DNA of 64,000 bases from Veronia nyctiphanis (GTDB lineage Bacteria > Pseudomonadota > Gammaproteobacteria > Enterobacterales > Vibrionaceae), in NCBI RefSeq assembly GCF_004116385.1, contig NZ_PEIB01000030.1, forward strand, positions 1 through 64,000, read 5' to 3'. The notes beneath the pieces are model-generated. The model was not told where the DNA came from. It made no database searches and saw only the letters and a program-made list of their open reading frames with translations. The translations under genes were made by a program, and so were the position numbers. Positions 1 through 7,977 of this stretch are shown here, one piece after another; position 1 is the stretch's first letter; each line of letters opens with the position of its first letter.

Positions 1-369
1 CTGCGAAGGCTGAAAATCGGCCTAATTTACTGTCCGGAATGAGTTGACCACTACAAACATCATCCAACCGCTTACCACCATCATAAGGCCGGTCTAATCC
101 GGCCTTCATCAGCTTTCTCCCAGCAGTTCAACATCTATCTCTACATCAGTCAGTAGCCGGAGGTATTTGCCCCGCTCGATATTCGTCGGCCTGATTACCT
201 CCGCACTCCGCAGCAAGGCAACGGTAAACTACTTCGCCTCCCTCGCCTTTTGCCCTTCATATTCGCACTCCCCAAGAATCTCAGTCGCATCCCCCCCGTT
301 CACCCGAATAGAAACACGCTTGCCCAAAGGCTTGATGATTAAAGGCGTATAGAGGGTCGCAAATTTCAT
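1..369 (-). pseudogene. Decayed thermonuclease (SNase-family) gene, copy A
   Basis: Read on the minus strand from the ATG at 369-367, the sequence encodes a recognisable staphylococcal-nuclease-like protein. An N-terminal part contains IRVNGGDATEILGECEYEG, which resembles the family's VRVNGVDTPE-x-x-GKC segment, and a later part contains NIERGKYLRLLTDVEID. An in-frame TAG follows the segment EGQKAREAK and a frame change sits near 113, after which the typical C-terminal KAGLDRPYDGGKR is read. The gene runs to the window edge. With stop and frameshift it cannot make the full enzyme. The same gene remnant recurs at about 1716, 3220, 8640 and, very degraded, near 5940-6070. The C-terminal part contains a perfect palindrome, AAGGCCGG and its complement with a 6-nt loop, at 86-107. 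Confidence 0.8.
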
Positions 370-466
370 CCTTGAATTACATTGGAGAAATCGTAGGAAT
401 TATATTGGACACTTTGGTGCTTATTGCTCTGTTAAGCATTCATCGTGTCACCTAAGGAAGTAGCCG

Positions 467-916
467 TTGGAAATTAACTTACAAGATATTACGAAAGACA
501 ATTGGGTCGATATGATTGACCTTGAAATAACAAAGGAACAAGAAAAGTTTGTTGCTCTCCCAGCCGAAGCAATCGCGGCATCTAAGTTTTATGATTATTA
601 TGTTAATCGCGGCATTTACCTTGGTGATAAACCAGTCGGCTTTATTCAATACTACCCAAATTATGATAATGAAAAGCCAAATGAAATATTCATAGACCAG
701 TTGTTAGTTGATGTTAGCTTGCAAGGTAAGGGATATGGCTCAGAAGCAGTGAAGCTAGTGCTTGAAGAAATCAAGCAATTGAAAGATTTTAATTCAGTAT
801 CTATCTGCTACGTAGAAGGCCACGACATCATGAAAAAGTTCTTTGAACAATTCAGCTTTAAAGTTGTAGAGCAAGATGAATTCGATGAAACAATCATGGA
901 GTTACATTTTTCCTAA
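467..916 (+). CDS. GNAT-family N-acetyltransferase
   Basis: This encodes a 149-residue single-domain acetyltransferase. The acetyl-CoA pyrophosphate-binding loop is visible as VSLQGKGYGSEAVKL around residues 85-99, matching the Q/R-x-x-G-x-G/A signature, and the fold is complete to the C-terminal beta strand. The start is TTG at 467, chosen because AAGGAAG lies 7 nt upstream and no ATG is available. It resembles diamine/spermidine acetyltransferases of the BltD type, but the substrate cannot be told from sequence. It sits alone between two SNase remnants and the next cassette-like gene, with its own upstream region, as expected for an integrated single-gene cassette. The stop is followed by CCTAACAAGTT, which resembles an attC end. 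Confidence 0.85.
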   Translation: MEINLQDITKDNWVDMIDLEITKEQEKFVALPAEAIAASKFYDYYVNRGIYLGDKPVGFIQYYPNYDNEKPNEIFIDQLLVDVSLQGKGYGSEAVKLVLEEIKQLKDFNSVSICYVEGHDIMKKFFEQFSFKVVEQDEFDETIMELHFS

Positions 917-1033
917 CAAGTTAATGAATAAGTACAAAAAATAATTTGCTGTTTACGTTCCTCAATATTTTAGTAAATAAGTTTTTGCCAATTATTAGGG
1001 CGTCACGCTCTAAGAAATGATCGAGTACCAATA

Positions 1034-1690
1034 ATGATTTTAAGCGAACTGTCTAAAGAAGATATCAATGAAATCACATGCCTTGTGTTTGGAGACGACC
1101 AGACACAAAAGGAGCAGGCCGACCTGATTTTTGTTTTCGGGGGAACTAATCCAGGTATATGGGAAGCGGCGTATCAGGCGTACAGCGATGGTATCGCTGA
1201 ACGTATCTTAATAGCTGGCGGGTTAAGTCCTAATGGAAGAAAACACTTTGCTTGGGATCTTGGTGACATCCCCGAATCCGTCGGCATCAAGCATAAACTC
1301 GTTGAACTCGGCGTCCCAGCTGATAATATTTTGTGTGAGGTAAACTCTTCAAACAGTTATGAAAACGTCGTGTTTTCGGAGGCAGCGTATGACCTCAGTA
1401 ATATGAGAAACATTGCGGTTGTGTGTAGAAGCTATTCTGCTGGAAGACAGTGTAGAACAATAGATAAACAACTGGGTGGCAGTGTTCGTATCACGCCTTT
1501 TACTTTTGAAGCCAAGCAGCACCCGGATGAAGCTCCGATTAGCCGACATAATTGGCTTAAGAGTGAACTCAGTTATAAGCTCGTAATTGGCGAGTTTTTG
1601 AAAATACTAAAATACGGAAGTTACGGGCACTTGACCGAAGCGAGTATTAATAGTGGAAGGCTCATTGATTACGCTAAGTTGCAGGTGTAA
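1034..1690 (+). CDS. YdcF/DUF218-like protein
   Basis: A 218-residue protein with the DUF218 (YdcF/ElyC-like) pattern: a hydrophobic beta strand DLIFVFGGTNPGIW near residue 30, then RILIAGGLSP, then SSNSYENVVFS (the conserved S-x-x-T/S-x-E-N motif) near residue 107, and a late Rossmann-like strand NIAVVCRSYSAGR. Members of this family have been linked to envelope carbohydrate metabolism, but the biochemical activity of this soluble version is unknown. No signal peptide or membrane segment is visible. The ATG start has only a weak ribosome-binding site (GAG about 9 nt upstream). It stands alone, not in an operon, between a GNAT gene and the second SNase remnant. Confidence 0.75.
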   Translation: MILSELSKEDINEITCLVFGDDQTQKEQADLIFVFGGTNPGIWEAAYQAYSDGIAERILIAGGLSPNGRKHFAWDLGDIPESVGIKHKLVELGVPADNILCEVNSSNSYENVVFSEAAYDLSNMRNIAVVCRSYSAGRQCRTIDKQLGGSVRITPFTFEAKQHPDEAPISRHNWLKSELSYKLVIGEFLKILKYGSYGHLTEASINSGRLIDYAKLQV

Positions 1691-1715
1691 ACATTTAACA
1701 AAACTATTCAACAGC

Positions 1716-2008
1716 TGCCCCACATAAGGCCGGGTTAATCCGGCCTCAATCAGTTTTCTGCCGGCCGTTCGCCACTTATCTCGATACTGGCCAGCACCGG
1801 AAGTATTTGCCCCGCTCGATATTCACCAGCCTGATCACCTCCGCACCCCGCAAGCAACGCAACCATAAACTGCTTCGCCTTCCTCGCCTTCTGCTTTTCA
1901 GACTCACACTTTCCACGAATCTCAGGCTCATCCCCCTTTCAACCGAACAGGGATGTGCCTGGCAACAGCGCAGAAAATTCACCGCGTGTAGAGGGTCGCA
2001 AATTTAAC
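1716..2008 (-). pseudogene. Decayed thermonuclease (SNase-family) gene, copy B
   Basis: A second minus-strand SNase remnant, aligned along its length with copy A. Stretches GCAAATTT..TACACG (start region), AEVIRLVNIERGKYFR and the C-terminal palindrome AAGGCCGG are shared. The ATG has become AAC on the plus strand, several frames must be joined to follow the homology, and there are multiple stops. Homology continues about 70 bp beyond the coding start (TTTATATTGGATACTTTGG near 2039-2057), directly upstream of the next plus-strand gene, so the repeated unit is longer than the gene itself. Confidence 0.75.
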
Positions 2009-2084
2009 CCGTTTAGTATATTGGGCAAGGCGTAGCTTTTATATTGGATACTTTGGCTTTTATTACACTGTTCTGTGAGTAAAT

Positions 2085-2576
2085 ATGGTTGACGAATTAA
2101 TAGAATTGCGTGAAGTGGCGGAATCTGATCTTCCCACATTCTTCGAATTCGAGTCCGATCCTGAAGCCGTTCATATGGCAGCGTTTACATCTGAGAACCC
2201 ATCTGATCGCGATATGTTTCTGGCACACTGGGAGAAGATTTTGGCAAATCCAAACGTGATCACTCGAAGTATAGTACGAGGCAAAGCTGTACTTGGGAGC
2301 GTGCTTAGTTATGAGGAATCAGGCAGACCAGAGGTTACATACTGGATTGGCAGGCAATACTGGGGTCAAGGAGTTGCCACTGATGCTCTGACCTTATTTC
2401 TTAAGACTGTCGATACCCACCGCCCGATGCGAGCTCGCACAGCCAAAGATAATCTGGCATCCATTCGAGTTCTTGAGAAATGTGGTTTTGGGATTACCGA
2501 GGAGACTCGAGGTTTTGCCAACGCCCGTGGCAAAGAGATCGAGGAACTCGAATTTGAATTCTCCGGCGACAAGTAA
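2085..2576 (+). CDS. GNAT-family acetyltransferase, RimJ/RimL-like
   Basis: A 163-residue acetyltransferase. It has the layout of the RimJ/RimL-type branch of the family: an N-terminal LREVAESDLPTFFEFESDP, a substrate-side strand VTYWIGRQYWGQGVATDAL around residues 86-104 that includes the acetyl-CoA loop, and the C-terminal NLASIRVLEKCGFG helix-strand that forms the end of the fold (about residues 122-135). It is complete. The upstream region lies inside SNase copy B's conserved flank, and the ribosome-binding site is poor (GTGAG). Substrate unknown; ribosomal-protein or small-molecule acetylation are both possible. Such genes are common cargo in vibrio cassette arrays. Confidence 0.85.
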   Translation: MVDELIELREVAESDLPTFFEFESDPEAVHMAAFTSENPSDRDMFLAHWEKILANPNVITRSIVRGKAVLGSVLSYEESGRPEVTYWIGRQYWGQGVATDALTLFLKTVDTHRPMRARTAKDNLASIRVLEKCGFGITEETRGFANARGKEIEELEFEFSGDK

Positions 2577-2711
2577 TTACAAAGCAAAGGCACTCAGCCG
2601 ACGCCTTGAGATCGAAAGAGGAATATAACCCGATTTCGGGTTCAGGTATCGGCGCTAGGTTCTCTACGGAAGTCTCGCCTTATTCTAAACGTTATTCTCG
2701 ATAAGGATATT

Positions 2712-3239
2712 ATGAAGATTCATGTAACAGGAAATGCAGGTTCAGGAAAAACAACCTTGGCAGCGGAAATTGGAAGCATGCTTGATTTGCCTGTGTTCGG
2801 TTTAGACTCAATTGTTTGGAAAGAAGGTTGGGAAATAACACCTAAAGACGAACGTGCAGCGAAAGAAAAGGAATTAGCCCAAAAGGACGCCTGGGTTATT
2901 GAAGGCGTATCTTCCATTATTCGAGAGGAAGCGGATTTTATTGTGTTTCTCGATGTTCCTCGAAGCAAATGCTTAATTCGGTGTTTGAAGCGAAACGCGC
3001 CATACTTGTTTAAGTCCAGACCTGGCTTACCTGATAGTTGTCCTGAGATAAAAATATTACCTACGCTGCTTAAAATTATCTGGAACTTTCCCAAGTTGGC
3101 AAACCCTGCTATTGAAAAAAGTGTTCAGTCTGGAGATGGTGTTGTTATAAAAAGTAAAAGTGAATTGGAAAGGTTTCTTAGCGAGTTAAAGCATACAAAA
3201 GCCATACAAACGACTTCCCCCATTGCACGGCTGGACTAA
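2712..3239 (+). CDS. P-loop NTPase, adenylate-kinase/FlaR-like
   Basis: A 175-residue P-loop protein. It begins MKIHVTGNAGSGKTTLA, a Walker A motif starting at residue 7. A second typical element of the 'topology modulation/FlaR-like' kinases follows: LPVFGLDSIVWKEGWE around residues 26-41, then WVIEGV and a Walker-B-like DFIVFLDVPRSKCL. These proteins resemble small-molecule kinases, but substrates are not established. The last residues (from about position 160) are read out of the adjacent SNase repeat copy C, so the C-terminus was probably rewritten when that repeat became adjacent; the family normally ends a little earlier. GATAAGGATATT precedes the ATG and gives an acceptable ribosome-binding site. 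Confidence 0.75.
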   Translation: MKIHVTGNAGSGKTTLAAEIGSMLDLPVFGLDSIVWKEGWEITPKDERAAKEKELAQKDAWVIEGVSSIIREEADFIVFLDVPRSKCLIRCLKRNAPYLFKSRPGLPDSCPEIKILPTLLKIIWNFPKLANPAIEKSVQSGDGVVIKSKSELERFLSELKHTKAIQTTSPIARLD

Positions 3240-3480
3240 TCCGGCCTTAATCAATATTTCTGCCAGCTGCCGGAAGTATCTATCCCGTTCGATATTTACC
3301 AGCCTAATTACCTCCTCTCCCTGCACAAGCGTAACCGTAAGCTGCTTCATCTCACTCGCCTTCTGCTTTTCAGATTCAATCATCCCAAAAACTAAAAAAC
3401 ATCAGCCCGTTTCATCCGAACAGCAGCGAGCTTGCTTGAAGGCCAAAGAACTAGTGGCGTGTAGAGGGTCGCAAATTTAG
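3220..3480 (-). pseudogene. Decayed thermonuclease (SNase-family) gene, copy C
   Basis: A third minus-strand SNase remnant. The part that can still be read is ESEKQKASEMKQLTVTL, then EEVIRLVNIERDRYFRQLA and LIKAGLVQPCNGGSR, matching the middle and C-terminal parts of copies A and B. The N-terminal third is scrambled and the start codon is gone. As in the other copies, a shared flank (TTTATATTGGATGCTATATGG near 3511-3531) continues past the coding start and abuts the next plus-strand gene. The palindrome seen in A and B is degraded here. Confidence 0.7.
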
Positions 3481-3565
3481 TCCATTAAGTATATTGGGCA
3501 GAACGTAAGTTTTATATTGGATGCTATATGGTTTATTCAGCTGTTATTTTTAAAAGGATTTGAGG

Positions 3566-3909
3566 ATGAGTTTAACTGTTGTTAAATACATGCTGCTAGC
3601 AAGCGATATGGAAAGAGCGATCAAATTCTATTCGGACCTCGGGTTTGATGTATTAAATCAAAGCCTTATTGGTCTGAGCTAAGTTTCAATAATTCAACTA
3701 TTGCCCTACACGGTGGGCATGATGGCTCAAATAACCCAACGGGTTTATCACTTCAATTTACTGATGTTCACGAAGCTTTTAACAAAGCAATTAAAAATGG
3801 TGGAAAACCCATACAATCACCAGAACAACGTGAAGGTGAGCCAATTATTCTTTCGCAGTTAGCAGATGCAGAAGGGAATGTAATAATGCTAACTCAATAT
3901 ACAGGTTAG
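3566..3909 (+). pseudogene. VOC/glyoxalase-family protein, frameshifted
   Basis: A vicinal-oxygen-chelate family gene of about 114 codons interrupted by a one-base loss near 3660-3675. The first frame reads MSLTVVKYMLLASDMERAIKFY, the typical start of a glyoxalase/bleomycin-resistance fold. After the shift it continues WSELSFNNSTIALHG and ends GEPIILSQLADAEGNVIMLTQY, containing the late metal-ligand-bearing strand. AGGATTTGAGG gives a strong ribosome-binding site for the ATG. The loss could be a sequencing undercall, in which case the gene is intact. Its substrate is unknown. It is followed at once by a fragment of a second VOC-like gene. Confidence 0.65.
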
Positions 3910-4271
3910 ATTTCTACACGACCCATCTCACAGAACTAGGCGTTTCAATATTCCCATATGAGTTAGCGATTGGTAGGCCTCTGGACTTGGGTGTTAGGTC
4001 TCAAACATGGATATCAGTAGGCTTTAATACCCCTTTGCTGGAAGGACATAATGTGGTTCCAGCCAACATCAAAAGCGTTTGCAATTCTAATGACCTAGCA
4101 TTTGTCGTCGACAATGTGCATATAGCACACGAGAAAGCTATGTCTCTTGGATATGACGTCATAGAAAAACCAAAAGACACATCTTATGGCCAAAAAACTA
4201 TATCTGGTGCTGCACCCGAAGGAACACTTTGTGCCATGCCCTCTCTTAACACCGCCCAACAAGGCGCATAA
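3909..4271 (+). pseudogene. VOC-family fragment, N-terminally truncated
   Basis: The open frame has no proper start and enters from the end of the preceding VOC gene. It reads LDFYTTHLTELGVSIFPYEL, then SQTWISVGFNTPL, AFVVDNVHIAHEKAMSLGYD and ISGAAPEGTLCAM, which fits half of a glyoxalase-like fold lacking its beginning. A TTG at 3987 could give a 94-residue product but would miss the first strand and helix. The last residues NTAQQGA and the stop are encoded by GCCCAACAAGGCGCATAA, which resembles the end of vibrio attC sites, where cassette genes often stop. Confidence 0.5.
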
Positions 4272-4325
4272 CACGTGCGTCACTGCAGGCTAGGTATGCC
4301 CATAAAAATTACACGGAGGTAATGA

Positions 4326-4952
4326 ATGAACGTAGCAGAGATGTATGACGAGGTGTCTGGTAGGTATGAAGAGTTAATTTCAGACTCTAAGTATATCGGC
4401 CCCCATTGGATTGAACAGAAATTACAGTCAAATATCCACGCATATAGGGAGTTCTTGGACTTGGGCTGTGCAACAGGCCCTATTGGTGCGGTTATTTCTA
4501 ACGTTGTCCCCGAGGCAAGAATTGTTGGACTGGATATTTCTTCTGAAATGGTAGAGCTTGCCAGTAAAAGAGGTGTGTATGAACAACTGTATGTTCATAA
4601 CCTCGATGAGCCTATACAGCCATTAATTACTAATAAATATGATGCTGTCACCGCACTTGGCTTCAGCGAGTTTTTATCAAAACCAGAACAAATGCTGAAA
4701 GAAATCAATCTGGTGTTGAAAGAAGGAGGACGTTGTTTTATGTCATTCCAGCTACATGACCCGAGTAATGAAAAGCTACCAAGAAATACGTATAGCGGAA
4801 GTGTCGTACATACTGCATATACCGAATCTGAAGTACAAAATATGGTTCAAAATTCAGGACTTAAGCTTGTGTCATTAGAGTCTCTGTGTGGGTACGTATC
4901 CGGTAGGGGTTATGAATGTCACTACATAATGATTGAAGCGCGCAAAATCTAA
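4326..4952 (+). CDS. Class I SAM-dependent methyltransferase
   Basis: A 208-residue methyltransferase. SAM-binding motif I is seen as FLDLGCATGPIGAVI around residues 42-56, the acidic residue after the second strand in RIVGLDISSEMVELA (residues 66-80), and a later strand in YDAVTALGFSEFL with the post-motif helix EQMLKEINLVLKEGGRC. This is the usual order for small-molecule class I enzymes. The substrate is not evident. ACGGAGGT lies 6 nt before the ATG, a strong ribosome-binding site. It appears as a single-gene unit in the cassette-like region. A possible extra reading frame at 4988-5242 has no supporting features and is not annotated. Confidence 0.85.
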   Translation: MNVAEMYDEVSGRYEELISDSKYIGPHWIEQKLQSNIHAYREFLDLGCATGPIGAVISNVVPEARIVGLDISSEMVELASKRGVYEQLYVHNLDEPIQPLITNKYDAVTALGFSEFLSKPEQMLKEINLVLKEGGRCFMSFQLHDPSNEKLPRNTYSGSVVHTAYTESEVQNMVQNSGLKLVSLESLCGYVSGRGYECHYIMIEARKI

Positions 4953-5262
4953 TTTAAGCGCTGAAACAGCCATTGAAATAGACATCCGTGAACTATTCGG
5001 GGATTACGAGAGCGAATAAGCATGATCAATTTGATGATCCAGAGCGGAAATTTGGGTTATTTAATCATCATCAAAGTTTAACGAGCTTAAAGCATCAAAC
5101 TCATTTCCAACTTCTGAGTGTGCTGTTCTTGTATCAGCACACTATGCTTTCCATTGACGGTACTTTTCCTTCGAATGTTGTAGGCCTAGATGGCAGCTTA
5201 TGCAGTTCAAGCCGGATAAAGGCCGATTATTCCAACTCATAACGTAAACCACGGAGTTCAGC

Positions 5263-5820
5263 GTGTATTCAAAACCTATAATAGTATTTCTGTCCGCTTT
5301 CCTTTTCGCATGCGCAGGACCTAACCCCAACACTGGAGAGAGAACGACTGATCTTGGTTGGACTTCTGGAAATTATCAACAAGCATTCGATACCGCAAAG
5401 ATCTACGCTGAACAAGGCCAACCTTGGGCTCAGCTTCGTTTAGGTATTTTTTATGCAAATGGCTGGGGCGTCGATAAAGACGAAAAAATCGCCTCAAGCT
5501 GGTACCAAAAAGCGGCAGCGCAAACAGCGACTGGTGATTGGGCTAATGGTCAGATTGCCGGAGCGACGGGGAAAACAGGGTTTTTTAACCAAAACAGTGA
5601 CGCTCTCATTGCTAAATTTAACCTCGCACAGCTTTATTTTGAGGGTGCAGGAGTAGAAAAAGATTTAAGTAAATCTCTTGAGTTGGTGAACAAGGTTATT
5701 ACTGAATCAAATGGTGAGTCGGTATTGTTTTGTTGTGAGTTTTCTTCACCAAGATATTTTACTCAAGAACAATTTATTGGCCTTAAAAGTAAAATAGAAA
5801 AAGAGCTCTCTGCTAATTAG
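5263..5820 (+). CDS. Sel1-repeat lipoprotein
   Basis: A 185-residue secreted protein. The start is GTG at 5263, chosen because CACGGAG lies about 8 nt upstream and it yields a normal lipoprotein signal: a hydrophobic run followed by LFACAG, with Cys17 as the lipidation site. Two Sel1/TPR-like helical repeats are visible: A-x-x-YAEQGQPWAQLRLGIFYANG (about residues 46-66) and FNLAQLYFEGAGVEKD (about 125-140). Such repeats mediate protein contacts. Role unknown; likely anchored in a periplasm-facing membrane leaflet. It is a lone gene between the methyltransferase and the TsaA-like gene. Confidence 0.75.
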   Translation: MYSKPIIVFLSAFLFACAGPNPNTGERTTDLGWTSGNYQQAFDTAKIYAEQGQPWAQLRLGIFYANGWGVDKDEKIASSWYQKAAAQTATGDWANGQIAGATGKTGFFNQNSDALIAKFNLAQLYFEGAGVEKDLSKSLELVNKVITESNGESVLFCCEFSSPRYFTQEQFIGLKSKIEKELSAN

Positions 5821-6103
5821 AAATGTAACGTCCACTAGAGTAAATTGATAAATAGGCTTAATAGTTTATTTGTCAATTTATTGTTTGCACCTCCTCACTT
5901 AAATAGCCACGGGTAGTGCTGAAAATATTCGACATTAAGCTCATATTTCCCGTGAGTCGCTGGCCTACCTTCCTTCGGTCTGGATAAGCACCCGTCGGCT
6001 TCTGGCCAGTTCGTGTAGGTACTCGCAAATCCGACCCATTAATCTATTTGTTACTTCGGTGTTCATTACACTGTGACCACCTTACATAAGATGAGGGTTT
6101 TAA
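5821..6103 (+). other. Intergenic region with a very degraded SNase-repeat flank
   Basis: No gene is seen. Around 6018-6072 the sequence GTACTCGCAAATCCGACCC, followed by TTCATTACACTGT, resembles the start-codon end and flank of the SNase repeats (GGGTCGCAAATTTAACCC and TTTATTACACTGT in copy B). I read this as a fourth, nearly erased copy. It again sits directly upstream of a plus-strand gene. Confidence 0.4.
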
Positions 6104-6583
6104 ATGGGAAACATCACCATAGCTCCAATAGGTTATGTGAAATCAACGCGAGTTGAAGCGGTTGACGATGATTGGGATCAGGAAACGAGTTATATCGAGC
6201 TGGATAGCCACTATGAAAGCGATGCACTCTCTGGACTCAGTGAATTCTCTCACATAGAGGTTATCTTCTTTTTCAATAAGGTCGATAAATCAAATATAAA
6301 TGTCGGCTCTCGACACCCGAGAAATAATTCAGAATGGCCAAAGGTCGGGATATTCGCTCAACGCGGAAAAAACAGACCAAATCGTTTAGGCGTCACTATC
6401 TGCAGAGTCGTCGGGGTGGATAAAAATAAAATCTATGTTCAAGGTCTCGATGCCATTGATAACACACCCGTTATTGATATCAAGCCTGTGATGGCTGAGT
6501 TTCTTCCAAGAGGCACCGTTGCTCAACCCGAGTGGTCGAAAGAGATAATGTCCGGGTATTGGGGTGAAAGTACTGACCAATGA
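6104..6583 (+). CDS. TsaA/TrmO-like SAM-dependent methyltransferase domain protein
   Basis: A 159-residue protein consisting of the TsaA/TrmO N-terminal domain: ITIAPIGYVKSTR at the start, LSEFSHIEVIFFFNKV (residues about 46-61), RGKNRPNRLGVTICRVVGV (about 88-106), and VQGLDAIDNTPVIDIKP (about 112-128). In E. coli, TrmO of this family N6-methylates the t6A37 of tRNAs and has an additional C-terminal domain; here only the catalytic-type domain is present, as in archaeal and many accessory bacterial homologues. I therefore do not assign the tRNA role. Single gene; ribosome-binding site weak (GATGAGGG). Confidence 0.8.
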   Translation: MGNITIAPIGYVKSTRVEAVDDDWDQETSYIELDSHYESDALSGLSEFSHIEVIFFFNKVDKSNINVGSRHPRNNSEWPKVGIFAQRGKNRPNRLGVTICRVVGVDKNKIYVQGLDAIDNTPVIDIKPVMAEFLPRGTVAQPEWSKEIMSGYWGESTDQ

Positions 6584-6703
6584 GTTAACGAGTTACGGTT
6601 TACCATTGGCATAGTTTTCACAGGAACACTGTGATTAACTTTTTTGAATAAGCTTGGGCTAGTATTACGTCCGCTATTGCAACGTTGAGTTTTAGGAAAA
6701 TTT

Positions 6704-7141
6704 GTGACCATGAATGGTAAATGCTTATGCGGAGATGTTGAATTTAGTATTAGTGGTCACCTTCCACACCTCTATCAATGTCATTGCTCGTTATGTAGAA
6801 AACTGTCAGGCTCCTCATCAGACACGGCCACCTTTCTCAATAAAGAACAATTTGCATGGATTAAAGGTGAACCAATCATAAATTCGTACAGAACAGATTC
6901 AGGATATCGCTCAGACTTCTGCAGCAAATGTGGGAGTAATGTACTTCATCTGATGGACAACAGAAGACAGTATTGGATTCCTGCAGGGTTACTTAATGAT
7001 TCCAAAGATAACCAGATAGCCGCTCATCTTTTTGTCAACTCTAAAGCCAGTTGGGATATCATTTGTGACGTTGGAACACAGTTTAAAGAAATGCCTGACA
7101 TTAATGTACTAAACAAAGCACTGCAGAGGACAAGCCGCTGA
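6704..7141 (+). CDS. GFA-family (Mss4-like, zinc-binding) protein
   Basis: A 145-residue member of the GFA/CENP-V family. The zinc ligands are all present: KCLCGDVEF near residue 6, YQCHCSLCRKLSGS near residue 24, and SDFCSKCGSNV near residue 71. The name comes from a glutathione-dependent formaldehyde-activating enzyme, but most members have no known substrate. GTG at 6704 is the first start; ATG at 6710 is two codons later and equally likely. The C-terminus LNKALQRTSR is encoded by AACAAAGCACTGCAGAGGAC, which resembles the leading half of vibrio attC repeats (AACAAAGCATTCAAGAGGGA type), so the gene probably runs into an old attC. A decayed paralogue follows immediately. Confidence 0.85.
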   Translation: MTMNGKCLCGDVEFSISGHLPHLYQCHCSLCRKLSGSSSDTATFLNKEQFAWIKGEPIINSYRTDSGYRSDFCSKCGSNVLHLMDNRRQYWIPAGLLNDSKDNQIAAHLFVNSKASWDIICDVGTQFKEMPDINVLNKALQRTSR

Positions 7142-7182
7142 ATGCGGTGATAGATTCCTTCAAAGGTTAAATGGATGAAATA

Positions 7183-7590
7183 ATGACAGCGCCAATTCAT
7201 GGATAATGCAATTGCGGTAGTGTGACATTTCAAGTAAAAAAAAGTTAATCTATATTTGTATTTGTCAGTGATCAATATGCCGCAAATCAACTGGAAGTGG
7301 CGGCATAGCAGTAGCTGTTTTAATAAAACACTGACTTTAAGTGGCTTACAGGCAGTCATTGGTTAAGACTCAGCTCAAATCATGATTGGGAAACAACGTT
7401 TTTTACCTAACATGGCTCGCCTTTAACCGGAAAAAACGATTAGGAGTCAACTTATTTAGCGGCTTCTTCATTGAATACGTACGGATATATAGAAACTAAA
7501 AGTTGCACATCATTATATGTGAGCTCTAAAACCAGCTAGGAAGTTATTTCATACAGCGGTAAGTTACACGATAATAGATACATTCCTTGA
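7183..7590 (+). pseudogene. Decayed second GFA-family gene
   Basis: Following several frames gives a clear GFA protein: CNCGSVTFQVKKK, then SICRKSTGSGGIAVAVLIK, then ETTFFT-stop-HGSPLTGKND and ESTYLAASSLNT, and finally YVSSKTS-stop-EVISYS. These align to the zinc-ligand and C-terminal parts of the family. At least two frame changes and several nonsense codons separate the parts, including ones where TGG or a sense codon became a stop, so this is real decay rather than sequencing noise. It is not a recent duplicate of the neighbouring intact gene, as the protein sequences differ widely. Confidence 0.7.
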
Positions 7591-7977
7591 TTAGCCGAAA
7601 GGTAATTAGGTAGGAGTTAAAATTTTATATATTTACACCTCACGCGATCGTAGCCAACAGTTTTTAACCTAATGAACTAGCGTGCGGTAATTCTGTATGA
7701 TTGGCCTTCTACCTTCAGTTCGCCATCTATCCCGATATCTGCTTTACCTACTGAATACCAATTATCCCGATTCCCTGTGGCACGATTGAGGGGAAGTAAG
7801 AGTAGGTATACTTTCGGCTACATTTGTATCAAAAATTTTAGCTTGATATGAAAAGATGTAAATTAATATCGTGCAGATAATCCCAAACAGAGCCCTTCAA
7901 TTAGCATGATGACGTAACACGAATTATTTTATTCCAACTATATTATAAAATTCATTTTAGTAATGATAAGGTATAAA
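7591..7977 (-). other. Gene-poor stretch with an unrecognised minus-strand frame fragment
   Basis: No intact gene. On the minus strand between about 7817 and 7677 an open frame reads LPLNRATGNRDNWYSVGK followed by ADIGIDGELKVEGQSYRITAR and a stop. The composition is protein-like, and it may be the C-terminal remnant of a lost gene, but I do not recognise the family and there is no start. The rest is AT-rich and holds the upstream region of the next lipoprotein gene. Confidence 0.3.

Noticed and set aside
4988-5242. An 84-codon plus-strand frame after the methyltransferase gene
   Set aside because: No ribosome-binding site, no family resemblance and an unusual composition; judged a chance frame.
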